A DNA stretch of 64,000 nucleotides from JAOXRU01 sp965247735 (GTDB taxonomy: Bacteria; Bacteroidota; Bacteroidia; Flavobacteriales; Flavobacteriaceae), in assembly GCA_965247735.1 (NCBI GenBank), contig CBDFHN010000002.1:4092001-4156000 (forward strand), in the 5' to 3' direction. The notes under the pieces are model-generated. The model made no database searches. It saw only the letters and a program-made list of their open reading frames with translations, and had not been told where the DNA came from. The position numbers were made by a program, and so were the translations under genes. Shown piece by piece: positions 50,853-58,677 of this stretch (position 1 is its first letter; each line of letters opens with the position of its first letter).

Positions 50853-51512
50853 ATGATGAAGAAATTACTTGTATGGATAGTCGTTCTAGCTATAGTTTAT
50901 TTTGTCTTAGGTTATATTGCAGTTTTATTAAATTGGTTTGACAAAGAAGCTTATCTCACTCTTTCAGCTATCATAGGTAGTTTAGCATCAGTTTCAGGAC
51001 TTTTAGCATTTACAACGAACAAGATTGAAAAAGATGATATTGAAAAAATCGGTATCGAATACTTTAAAAAGGTTGTTGAATCTGCTGAAGAATTAAAAGA
51101 AAAAGAACAGGAACTAATTTCAAAAGAAAAAGCTCTTACAGCTAAAGATAAAGAGATAAAAGAACTTGATATTAAGAAAAATGAGATGGAATATCTAGTC
51201 AGAAAGGCAAGCATGAGCCTTTTTCTTAAAGACCAATTAGAGCGAACGGACTTAAGAATTATCGAAATATCAGAAGAGAACAAAGAACTCAATAAGCTCC
51301 TAATTCAAAGAATTACAATTATTCATAAGCTTAAAGAAGTTGAAGAAGAAATTGATAGTAACTCAAACGTAGATTTAATTTCGGAAATTGTATCAACAAC
51401 AAAACTTCGATTAAGTTCAAAACCTACTAAGAAAAGGCCTAAAACATTTCTAGAGTTCACTTTGTCCATAGCTGAAGAAATAGCAAAGACCTTAGTAATT
51501 AGAATAAAATAA
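50853..51512 (+). CDS. Membrane-anchored coiled-coil protein
   Basis: 219 residues. Two hydrophobic helices near the N-terminus (about 4-28 and 36-53, with ATG 50853 or 50856) are followed by a long charged coiled coil (about 58-165, e.g. ESAEELKEKEQELISKEKALTAKDKEIKELDIKKNEMEYL), then a basic C-terminus ending TLVIRIK. No enzymatic motif. The layout suits a membrane-tethered structural or signalling protein and also resembles some components of phage-defence islands, but nothing specific supports that. It follows the hairpin at the IS border. Confidence 0.7.
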   Translation: MMKKLLVWIVVLAIVYFVLGYIAVLLNWFDKEAYLTLSAIIGSLASVSGLLAFTTNKIEKDDIEKIGIEYFKKVVESAEELKEKEQELISKEKALTAKDKEIKELDIKKNEMEYLVRKASMSLFLKDQLERTDLRIIEISEENKELNKLLIQRITIIHKLKEVEEEIDSNSNVDLISEIVSTTKLRLSSKPTKKRPKTFLEFTLSIAEEIAKTLVIRIK

Positions 51513-51620
51513 AAGTGTTTAACAATGTGCAAATCTGCATTAAAACACAGTTTGCATTCAACGTTGACTTTAATGTCTCAAGACTTAACAAAATCGATTA
51601 ATAATTATAAGAGTAATATT

Positions 51621-52625
51621 ATGAGTAAATTAAGTGCCCTTGGAAATCTATTTATGTTTGTTGTTTTAGTTTCAATTTCTTCTTGTAATTCTGAAGATTC
51701 AGAACCAGATACTCTCCCTAAGATTGATAATTCAATATTGGTAGATTATTTTACAGATATTGGTTTTATTAAAGATTTTTCTGTTAATGCAAATAACGAG
51801 TTATATTATTTACATACAGGAAATAGCAGTGGTGAATCTAGTATTTCAATTAGAAAAATAAGTAATAACGGAAGTATTACAGTTTTAGATGAATTGAACC
51901 ATTCATTAATTGGAAATCAAATGGGGATAACAAATTCAGATGATGAAAATATTTATTACGTTACCGATTCATACCTTACAGGAGATAAGGTATATAGGTA
52001 CTCTATTGATTCTTCATTATTGTCAACTTACTCAATTGCACCAACATCTTCTTCTTTTATAGATACGACTAGAATGAGTGCTATTGAAAGTTTTGGTGAT
52101 GGAACATATATAACTTTTGATTACGGTGTATTGAGCTTAAGAAGATATATTCCAAATTTAGAGACAGATGTAATTATTGCTGGATCAGGTAATTCATCAA
52201 TAACAGATGGGTCAGGTCTAAATGCAGGTTTTCAGTCAGTTACAGAAATATTATCTGTAAATGAAATAATTTATGTTATAGATGATTCTAATAATTTAAG
52301 AAAAATTGAGAAAAATGGAAATGACTTTAATGTAACAACTTTAATTTCTGATTATGCAGAAAATTTTAGCGATATTACAGTTGATAAAAAAGGAAATATA
52401 TTAGTGTTAGTAGATCTCAAAGGAATTTATAAGCTAAATAAATCTAACAACTCGTTAGAGGAGTACTTAATAGGTAGATTAAAACTAAAAGACAATAGAA
52501 GTGGTACTATTTATAATAAAGAATGGGGGTATTTTGAAAAAATGGTGATTAAGAAAAATGATTTATTTCTATACTCCTATCAAGATATTATTAAAATATC
52601 AGATTTTGAAACAAAATTTAAATAA
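51621..52625 (+). CDS. Lipoprotein with NHL-like beta-propeller
   Basis: 334 residues from ATG 51621, which gives a lipoprotein signal (MSKLSALGNLFMFVVLVSIS, cysteine after SS). Repeats of the pattern FSDITVDKKGNILVLVDLKGIYKLNK, IYVIDDSNNLRKIEKNG and EFFYLHT-like strands indicate an NHL/SMP-30-like propeller. Upstream, from 51517 to 51569, are imperfect inverted repeats (TGCAAA...TTTGCA) between AAC and GTT. The longer frame from 51525 is not needed. Role unknown; exported binding protein. Confidence 0.72.
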   Translation: MSKLSALGNLFMFVVLVSISSCNSEDSEPDTLPKIDNSILVDYFTDIGFIKDFSVNANNELYYLHTGNSSGESSISIRKISNNGSITVLDELNHSLIGNQMGITNSDDENIYYVTDSYLTGDKVYRYSIDSSLLSTYSIAPTSSSFIDTTRMSAIESFGDGTYITFDYGVLSLRRYIPNLETDVIIAGSGNSSITDGSGLNAGFQSVTEILSVNEIIYVIDDSNNLRKIEKNGNDFNVTTLISDYAENFSDITVDKKGNILVLVDLKGIYKLNKSNNSLEEYLIGRLKLKDNRSGTIYNKEWGYFEKMVIKKNDLFLYSYQDIIKISDFETKFK

Positions 52626-52802
52626 TTAGGAATAAATATTAAAGTTAATAACCCGAAACAGAATTGCAACTGATTTAGATAAGGGTCGAATTCATTCGGA
52701 GTTGCTAAGGTTATGGCTAAATAATGATTAATACATAACTATACGAGATCGTTTTATAGTTTTAAAAAACTCATAAAAGATATTGAGAGGGGTACAAAAA
52801 AT

Positions 52803-53315
52803 ATGATAAAAGGAATCAATTTAGTTTTAATTGTTTTGATGTTGACATGCTGTGTTAATACTAATAACGCTAAGGTACAGAATGAAAAAGGCTCAGAATG
52901 GAGAGACAATAATAGTGTTGATAATAAACCCTTTTATAATTCAAAAGAATCATGTCAAATGATAATAGGAAAGATAAATATAATATCAAGACTTCATAAA
53001 AACTTCATTGAGAAAGGTGTTTTTGGTGGAGGCATGTCAAGTAGATGGTTAGAAGTAGATCAAGATTCTATTAAATTTTATGCCTCAGATGGTGAAGTCG
53101 CAGACAGAGGGAGTTATAGATGCGAAAATGGAATACTTAAAGTTGATTGGGAAATTAGACATAATAAAATAATAGAGTATAAAATTCATTTTAACTCTAA
53201 GGATACTATTGAATTACGATATTATGATTATCCGTATAATTTTGATGATTTTTCTTATGACAAGACTAAAAAACCAAATAATCCAATAAAAGTATTGGGA
53301 GTATTTAAAAAATAA
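52803..53315 (+). CDS. Small lipoprotein, hypothetical
   Basis: 170 residues with a lipobox-like signal (MIKGINLVLIVLMLTCCVNT). The mature part is polar with alternating strands and few motifs; FGGGMSSRWLEVDQDSIKFYASDGEVADRGSY and KIHFNSKDTIELRYYDYPYNF suggest a small beta-barrel or lipocalin-like shape. The upstream junction (52648-52714) has an inverted-repeat set ATAACC...GCAACT...AGTTGC...GGTTAT. No family was recognised. Confidence 0.65.
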   Translation: MIKGINLVLIVLMLTCCVNTNNAKVQNEKGSEWRDNNSVDNKPFYNSKESCQMIIGKINIISRLHKNFIEKGVFGGGMSSRWLEVDQDSIKFYASDGEVADRGSYRCENGILKVDWEIRHNKIIEYKIHFNSKDTIELRYYDYPYNFDDFSYDKTKKPNNPIKVLGVFKK

Positions 53316-53630
53316 ATAAAAGCTGCATAGAATAACTAACGTTAATGTAGTTAGTACGAATCCAAAACTTATTGTGTGCTATAAACCTTATTTAAATTAG
53401 GACTATTTATTTTTCTAGTATTATCAATTTTATGTTTTTTAGTTAAGATGAAACTAGTTTCATCTTAACTAATTTAGCAGATGTTGGTGCTCTTCCTAAA
53501 AAGCACTAATAAGTCAGCGTCCCAGCAGTACTGAGAACAAAATAATTAAAAATAGTGTCAATGACACTTATAATATTGTCAATACAATTAAAACATTGCC
53601 ATTGTGAGTTTTTGTTTTGCCATAGTATTT
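53316..53630 (+). other. Intergenic stretch, short palindromes, no gene seen
   Basis: Holds CTAAC...GTTAG (about 53337-53359) and AAGATGAAACTAGTTTCATCTT (53445-53466), an 11-bp palindromic pair, but no credible ORF. Confidence 0.5.
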
Positions 53631-53634
53631 TGCA

Positions 53635-53690
53635 TGTTTTTAATCAAAATATGAGGATTTCTGTGCAAACAACTATTGCTTAGCCAATTA
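53635..53690 (+). repeat. R2-type leader repeat
   Basis: GTTTTTAATCAAAATATGAG then GATTTCTGTGCAAACAAC. It matches the R2 leaders at 29712 and 57222 and lies just before the small lipoprotein-signal ORF at 53704. Confidence 0.5.
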
Positions 53691-53703
53691 AAAGTTGAGT
53701 AAA

Positions 53704-53817
53704 ATGATAATACAATTAAGAACATATAGTGTTATAAAAATACACTTATTAATAGTAGCACTAATGAGTTTTTTGTCTTGTAGCAAAAAACCTATGCACC
53801 CTTTATTAGCAGGATAA
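53704..53817 (+). pseudogene. Lipoprotein signal-peptide remnant (37 aa)
   Basis: ATG 53704 to TAA 53815-53817. It reads MIIQLRTYSVIKIHLLIVAL then MSFLSCSKKPMHPLLAG: a complete lipoprotein signal (FLSC) with only ten residues after it. Either a truncated lipoprotein gene or a very short lipopeptide. Confidence 0.55.
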
Positions 53818-53819
53818 AA

Positions 53820-53935
53820 AAGCATTGAGCAGAAAGTCAGGTTACTTTGCAAGCAGTATATTATTTTTTATATTTGGAATAATATATGAGAAATAAATGC
53901 CATTTGGGTTTGTTTGTTGCTAGTAATTTATGAGA
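53820..53935 (+). repeat. Module B (promoter-bearing repeat)
   Basis: TTATTTTTTATATTTGGAAT, AATATATGAGAAATAAATGC and CATTTGGGTTTGTTTGTTG. The -7 box TATATTTG is at 53869-53876, 100 nt before the next start. Confidence 0.7.
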
Positions 53936-53975
53936 AAATTTCTACTAATCATTTTAGTTGTATCCAATTTGAAAA

Positions 53976-54497
53976 ATGAAAATTCTAAAAATTATATTTA
54001 AAGTTATTGGAGTTTTGATATTAATTCCAATCGTTTCCATAGGTGGAATATTAACTTATGATTCTTATTATGAATCAAAATTTATAGATATTGACATTCC
54101 TGAAAAATTGAGATTTGAAAAGCCAAATGAAAAATTGAGATATTCAAAGATAAATGCACTGACTGAAGATAGAATCGAAGTTACTGGAAATGGATATTTT
54201 GGATATAATTTTTATATGTGGCATAAACCAACTGAAAAAGGAGAAATCTTTATAAAAGCAATTGAATTAACTCAAAATATTGAATTATCTGAACCTGAAT
54301 TAAAAAATCGAACAAGAAACGAAATATCTGAATTATCTAATGATTATGTGCTTTACAAAGGAGAAAGTCTTATTTATGAAGGAACTTTTGAACAATTTTA
54401 TCCTGTTCGATTTGAAATGTGGTTTAAGTCTAAGAAAACAGGAACTGAAAAAAAACTAACCGAAAAAAAGTATTTAATTGATGGTTGGGATAGATAA
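53976..54497 (+). CDS. Single-span membrane or exported hypothetical protein
   Basis: 173 residues. An N-terminal helix MKILKIIFKVIGVLILIPIV (1-20, with SIGGIL following) probably anchors or signals export. The rest is hydrophilic, with a predicted mixed alpha/beta fold (KLRYSKINALTEDRIEVTGNGYFGYNFYMWH) and no motif. It has a promoter-bearing repeat before it. The gene after it, at 54613, is separated by 115 nt with the palindromes TTAGTTAACTAA (54525-54536) and GACCG...CGGTC (54559-54572). Confidence 0.65.
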   Translation: MKILKIIFKVIGVLILIPIVSIGGILTYDSYYESKFIDIDIPEKLRFEKPNEKLRYSKINALTEDRIEVTGNGYFGYNFYMWHKPTEKGEIFIKAIELTQNIELSEPELKNRTRNEISELSNDYVLYKGESLIYEGTFEQFYPVRFEMWFKSKKTGTEKKLTEKKYLIDGWDR

Positions 54498-54612
54498 AAA
54501 ACTGTTAAGTTTTTGTTTATTGAATTAGTTAACTAACCACGTAATTAACCATAAACAAGACCGTCAGCGGTCAGGTAATAAAAACCAAGCCAAAAGACAC
54601 TAACAGACAAAA

Positions 54613-55182
54613 ATGAAGGAAGTACTATTTTTAACAATAATATCAGGTCTTATTTTTATAATTTTCCTTGTGATTATTATTTTAGGCTTCACTAAGAAGA
54701 ATAAAAAATTAAAGCTGATTTCTTTGTTTGTGTTTTTAGTTTTTATTGGCTGTACTGCTTGGACAGGATTTAAGATTTTGAACAAGACATATAATAAAGT
54801 TGCTGATACTTTTAAAATGAGATCTGGAGACGAGATTTATGATGCATTATTTGATAAAAGAAAAACGGACTGCGTTAAAATCTTAAACTATCAAGATCAA
54901 GTTATCCCAAAGATAGATTATGCGATTTGGCTTCATTTTGAAACCTGTCCAAAGGAGGTTAAACGGATTTTATCAAAACACAATTTTGATGCAGAGACAC
55001 TTTCAACTGAAAAATGGAACGGAAAAATACCACTCGGAGAGACTTTAGATTGGTTTAATCCAACGATATTAGGGGATACAATAAAGGTTTACGAATACTC
55101 AACTAATGATAGTAGAAGTATTCAGACTATTTGGACTAATCTTGATAGTACAAAAGTATTTGTTAGAGATATACTTGATTGA
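54613..55182 (+). CDS. Two-helix membrane hypothetical protein
   Basis: 189 residues. Two hydrophobic helices (about 5-25, LTIISGLIFIIFLVIIILGF, and 32-52, LISLFVFLVFIGCTAWTGFKIL) separated by a short basic loop TKKNKKLK, followed by a soluble C-terminal domain of about 135 residues. The soluble part has no motif known to me. It is a single gene between noncoding flanks. Confidence 0.65.
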   Translation: MKEVLFLTIISGLIFIIFLVIIILGFTKKNKKLKLISLFVFLVFIGCTAWTGFKILNKTYNKVADTFKMRSGDEIYDALFDKRKTDCVKILNYQDQVIPKIDYAIWLHFETCPKEVKRILSKHNFDAETLSTEKWNGKIPLGETLDWFNPTILGDTIKVYEYSTNDSRSIQTIWTNLDSTKVFVRDILD

Positions 55183-55336
55183 AAAAAGTAAAACCGAGAT
55201 GGCTTAGTTATGCCAGCCAAGTATTAATATAGAGTTGTATTCCATACCGATTATAAAACCCGTTTGGCAAAGTCTCCTGATTCATATCTTTGTAAAAATA
55301 ATCATTTAATAAACAAACTAGTAACTACATTTATAA

Positions 55337-56026
55337 ATGGAATATTCCGAAACCAATAGACTCTCTCGATTAACTGCAATTTTAATGCAATTTCAGACTA
55401 AGAGCATTGTTACGGCTTCTAAATTATCTCAAAAATTTCAAGTTAGTAAAAGAACAATCTACAGAGACATAAAGGCATTGGAGAAAGCTGGTGTTCCAAT
55501 ATTAACAGAAGAAGGAAAAGGTTACACATTAATGGAAGGTTATAAAATTCCGCCTGTAATGTTTACCGAAAAACAAGCAAATGCCTTAATACTTGCAGAA
55601 CAGTTGGTGTTGAAAAGTAAAGATGCTTCGTTTGTAAAGGATTATTCAGAAGCAATTGATAAAATCAAATCCATTCTAAGATATACAATCAAAGATAAAG
55701 CAAATTTACTTGCTAATAGAACGCAATACAACCAAGTTATAAATCAAGAAAGGAATAGTAACAACCTGTCAGATTTACAAAATGCGCTTACCAATTATAA
55801 CCTTGTTAAAATTGAGTATATTAATAAGGAAGGAACTGTAACGAACAGGTTGATAGAGCCATTTGCAATATTAAATACGGAAAATTGGTATTTAGTTGCA
55901 TGGTGTCGTTTGCGAAAAGAATTTCGATTTTTTCGATTAGACAGATTTCAAAAAATGGAAGTTCTATCAGAAAAATTTGAGCCTCATAATATGACTTTAC
56001 AAGAGTATTTTGACCAATACCAATAA
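55337..56026 (+). CDS. WYL-domain (YafY-like) transcriptional regulator, paralogue 3
   Basis: 229 residues. HTH_11 domain RLSRLTAILMQFQTKSIVTASKLSQKFQVSKRTIYRDIKALEKAGVPI (about 8-55), wing EEGKGYTLMEGY, WYL domain (about 130-212) with LIEPFAILNTENWYLVAWCRLR and FRFFRLDRF. It is similar along its length to paralogue 2 (28137). Operator site d lies 17 nt after its stop, before the epoxide-hydrolase-like gene. The three regulators and their sites form a family in which binding geometry is conserved. Confidence 0.92.
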   Translation: MEYSETNRLSRLTAILMQFQTKSIVTASKLSQKFQVSKRTIYRDIKALEKAGVPILTEEGKGYTLMEGYKIPPVMFTEKQANALILAEQLVLKSKDASFVKDYSEAIDKIKSILRYTIKDKANLLANRTQYNQVINQERNSNNLSDLQNALTNYNLVKIEYINKEGTVTNRLIEPFAILNTENWYLVAWCRLRKEFRFFRLDRFQKMEVLSEKFEPHNMTLQEYFDQYQ

Positions 56027-56043
56027 TTATTTTCTGCCCCCCT

Positions 56044-56078
56044 TGACATAAGGCTGTCTCGTGTCGGATATACGTTTG
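56044..56078 (+). promoter_or_regulatory. WYL-regulator operator (site d) and promoter of the epoxide-hydrolase-like gene
   Basis: TGACATAAGGCTGTCT (56044-56059; one mismatch from a TGACA-N6-TGTCA palindrome) and the -7 box TACGTTTG (56071-56078). Centre-to-G distance 26.5 nt. Confidence 0.75.
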
Positions 56079-56106
56079 CATTAATTAATATTTAAAATAC
56101 ATTAAA

Positions 56107-57057
56107 ATGACAAACGTAATTAACTGGCTTGATTTTCCTAAGCCCACTCTTATTTCAGTCAATGGCATTGAACTTGAAGTTTTTGAAGCTGGACAACAGC
56201 ATACAGGAAAACCTATCGTACTCTGCCATGGCTGGCCAGAACATGCTTTTTCTTGGCGCCATCAGGTACCCGCACTTGTTGAAGCGGGATATCATGTTAT
56301 CGTTCCTAATCAGCGTGGATTTGGTAATTCATCTCGCCCCTCCGAAATAACAGCTTATGACATTGAACATTTGACAGGTGATTTAGTTGCACTTCTTGAT
56401 CACTACGGATACCAAGATGCTACTTTTATCGGTCATGATTGGGGTGCTAATGTTGTTTGGAGACTCACATTATTATATCCAGAACGGGTAAATAAAGTGA
56501 TAAACTTGGCCTTACCTTATCAAGAACGCGGAGAAAAACCTTGGATAGAGTTTATGGAAGAAATATTTGGTGGAGACTTCTATTTTGTTCACTTCAATCG
56601 GCAACCAGGAGTCGCAGATGCTATATTGGATGAAAACAGCTCTCAATTCCTTCGTAATATTTTCCGCAAGAATGTAGCTCTTGCACCACCTGAGCCAGGA
56701 ATGTTGATGATTAATCTTGCAAGAGCAGAAGCACCACTTGGTGAACCGATAATGAGCGACAGTGAACTGGACGTTTTTGTTTCTGCCTTCGAATCATCAG
56801 GATTTACAGGTGGTATAAACTGGTATAGAAACCTTGACAGAAATTGGCACTTATTAGCGGATGTAAACCCAATCATCCAACAGCCCACACTTATGATCTA
56901 TGGTGAACAAGACATGATCCCGAAGTTTGAAAAACTACCAGAGTTTGTACCTAATGTGGATGTGGTAAGTCTGGATTGCGGTCATTGGATTCAGCAAGAA
57001 CTTCCAGAAGAAACAAATCAAACGATTTTAAAATGGCTGAAACAACAGGATTCTTAG
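56107..57057 (+). CDS. Epoxide-hydrolase-like alpha/beta hydrolase
   Basis: 316 residues, no signal peptide. HGWPEHAFSW (about 41-50) is the epoxide hydrolase oxyanion motif, and the nucleophile elbow is IGHDWGANVVW with D118 in place of serine. The charge-relay residues are in ...YGEQDMIPKF and DCGHWIQQE (H about 296). Cap-domain tyrosines (YQERGEKPW) also fit. The wording is more GC-rich (CATGGCTGGCCAGAACATGC) than the neighbouring genes, which suggests recent transfer. It follows operator site d and is the probable target of WYL paralogue 3. Confidence 0.9.
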   Translation: MTNVINWLDFPKPTLISVNGIELEVFEAGQQHTGKPIVLCHGWPEHAFSWRHQVPALVEAGYHVIVPNQRGFGNSSRPSEITAYDIEHLTGDLVALLDHYGYQDATFIGHDWGANVVWRLTLLYPERVNKVINLALPYQERGEKPWIEFMEEIFGGDFYFVHFNRQPGVADAILDENSSQFLRNIFRKNVALAPPEPGMLMINLARAEAPLGEPIMSDSELDVFVSAFESSGFTGGINWYRNLDRNWHLLADVNPIIQQPTLMIYGEQDMIPKFEKLPEFVPNVDVVSLDCGHWIQQELPEETNQTILKWLKQQDS

Positions 57058-57083
57058 TTTCAAGTTTGTTTTAAGGTTAAGTA

Positions 57084-57129
57084 CACCCTCTGGTTTGTCT
57101 AGAGGGTGGTATTTATCATACCTTTTTTT
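57084..57129 (+). terminator. Tandem-hairpin terminator after the epoxide-hydrolase-like gene
   Basis: CACCCTCT (57084-57091) with AGAGGGTG (57101-57108), then GGTAT (57108-57112) with ATACC (57118-57122), then TTTTTTT. Confidence 0.85.
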
Positions 57130-57221
57130 GAAGATATTATGGGTATATGTTTTTAAAAGGAAACTCCGATGCATTAAAAGTTGCTTAAATAGAATGTAAG
57201 AGATAAAGGTGTTTTCGCTTA

Positions 57222-57280
57222 TTTCCATATCTTTAATTAAAATATGGAGTTTGCACACAGACTCCGGTTGCTAGTAATGT
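57222..57280 (+). repeat. R2-type leader repeat before the Crp/Fnr gene
   Basis: CCATATCTTTAATTAAAATA, TGGAGTTTGCACACAGACTC and CGGTTGCTAGTAATG. This is the best-preserved R2 copy and ends 28 nt before the start at 57308. Confidence 0.65.
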
Positions 57281-57307
57281 AAAAAAATCAGCACATCTCA
57301 ATAAAAA

Positions 57308-57874
57308 ATGAATGAATTAAAAGCATATTTAAAAACAATAATTCCTTTTACAGAAAGTGAAATAGAAGCTTTTATGTCATTGTTTTCTGAAATTCAACTA
57401 AAAAAGAAGGATTATTTTGCTAAAGAAGGAGAGTTTTCATCAAAGCTTGCTTTTATTTCTAATGGGGTAATGCGTGCATTTTTTCGCAATAATTCGGGAA
57501 ACGAATACAATAAAACGTTTTTTGTACCTTTAAATTTTGTAGCAGCATATTCATCAATAACAACAAAGCAGAAAAATTTAATTAATATTCAATGCCTAAC
57601 AGATTGCACACTATTTGTTGCTGATTTTAAGCAACTTACTTCACTCTATGATAAATATCCAAAATTTGAAAGCCTTGCTAGAATTATGGCAGAATACAAG
57701 TTTGCAATAAAAGAAAAAAGAGAAATTGAACTTGTAACACTCGAAGCAACAGAACGCTACTCAATATTTAAAAAAGAACATCCAAATTTAGAAAACCAAA
57801 TTAACCAATACCATATTGCTTCGTATTTAGGTATTACAGCAACCCAATTAAGTCGTATAAGAGCCAAAAAGTAA
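57308..57874 (+). CDS. Crp/Fnr family cyclic nucleotide-binding-fold regulator, paralogue 1
   Basis: 188 residues. The N-terminal cNMP-binding beta-roll includes LKKKDYFAKEGEFSSKLAFISNGVMRAFFRNNSGNEYNKTFF and LNIQCLTDCTLFVADF. The C-terminal winged HTH is short (QINQYHIASYLGITATQLSRIRAK). No canonical cAMP-binding residues (RxxS) were seen, so it is an Fnr/Crp-type sensor with unknown ligand. Its stop is 5 nt from the palindrome TTTACATATGTAAA (57879-57892), and the SDR-VTT-DJ-1 operon follows. Confidence 0.9.
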   Translation: MNELKAYLKTIIPFTESEIEAFMSLFSEIQLKKKDYFAKEGEFSSKLAFISNGVMRAFFRNNSGNEYNKTFFVPLNFVAAYSSITTKQKNLINIQCLTDCTLFVADFKQLTSLYDKYPKFESLARIMAEYKFAIKEKREIELVTLEATERYSIFKKEHPNLENQINQYHIASYLGITATQLSRIRAKK

Positions 57875-57878
57875 AATC

Positions 57879-57922
57879 TTTACATATGTAAATGGTTTAA
57901 CTCTTTATTCTTGTGATTTTTG
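57879..57922 (+). promoter_or_regulatory. Crp/Fnr-type operator and promoter of the SDR-VTT-DJ-1 operon
   Basis: TTTACATATGTAAA (57879-57892), a perfect 14-bp palindrome, and a TTTTTG box ending at G57922. The centre-to-G distance is 36.5 nt, identical to the second site at 62860-62903. That spacing corresponds roughly to -41.5, the class II activation position of CRP-type activators. Confidence 0.8.
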
Positions 57923-57939
57923 CTTTAAATATCACGAGC

Positions 57940-58674
57940 ATGAAATTAGACAATAACAAAATTCTTATTACAGGTGCTACTTCAGGAATTGGTAGAGAAT
58001 TGACAGAGCGGTTTTGCCAATTGAACAATGAAATAATAGCTGTTGGCAGAAATGAAATTAGATTAGAAGAACTCGGAAAATTTGATAAACGAATTATCCC
58101 ATTTAAATGCGATATTTCTTCACAATCAGAATTGAATCGACTTGTAGCTTATATAAACCTAGAACACAAAGACCTAAATGTGTTGATAAATAATGCAGGT
58201 ATACAGTATAACCAGACATTGCTGGACGAAGCTTATACTCATCAAGAAATTGAAATTGAAATAAGTACAAATCTGACTTCACCTATAAAGCTTATTTCTT
58301 CATTGATTCCTGTACTACAAAAGAATACGAATTCAGCCATTGTTAATATTTCTTCAGGTTTAGCCATTGTTCCTAAGGCCAAATCAGCTGTTTATTGCGG
58401 ATCAAAAGCAGCAATTCATATTTTCTCAAAATCATTACGATACCAATTAGATAAAATAAAAGTATTTGAAATAATACCACCTTTAGTAGATACTGAGATG
58501 ACAAAAGGAAGGGGCAAAGGAAAAATTTCACCACAAAGATTGGTTGATGAGTTTATAAAAGCCTATAAAAACAATAAATATGAAGTGAATATCCACAAGG
58601 TAAAACTATTGAGAATTATAAACAGAATTAGTCCAGCCTTTACAGATAGGATTATGAAAAGAATAACAGTCTAA
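57940..58674 (+). CDS. Short-chain dehydrogenase/reductase (SDR)
   Basis: 244 residues from ATG 57940 (the longer GTG frame from 57913 adds MIFALNITS, upstream of which lies the promoter). Rossmann motif ITGATSGIGREL (TGxxxGxG), NNAGIQYN (NNAG), the catalytic tyrosine-lysine motif YCGSK with the serine in NISSGLAI, and a DltE-like flavour (QLDKIKVFEIIPPLVDTEMTKGRGKGKIS). Uses NAD(P)H to reduce a carbonyl; the substrate is unknown. First gene of a tight operon (3-2 nt gaps) under the Crp-type palindrome. Confidence 0.9.
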   Translation: MKLDNNKILITGATSGIGRELTERFCQLNNEIIAVGRNEIRLEELGKFDKRIIPFKCDISSQSELNRLVAYINLEHKDLNVLINNAGIQYNQTLLDEAYTHQEIEIEISTNLTSPIKLISSLIPVLQKNTNSAIVNISSGLAIVPKAKSAVYCGSKAAIHIFSKSLRYQLDKIKVFEIIPPLVDTEMTKGRGKGKISPQRLVDEFIKAYKNNKYEVNIHKVKLLRIINRISPAFTDRIMKRITV

Positions 58675-58677
58675 AAA

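Noticed and set aside
50853..51512. Phage-defence effector
   Set aside because: The membrane plus coiled-coil layout is compatible, but there is no nuclease, NTPase or sensor gene beside it, so no claim is made.
56129..56350. 73-codon frame inside the epoxide-hydrolase-like gene
   Set aside because: An out-of-frame shadow of a gene with clear catalytic motifs.
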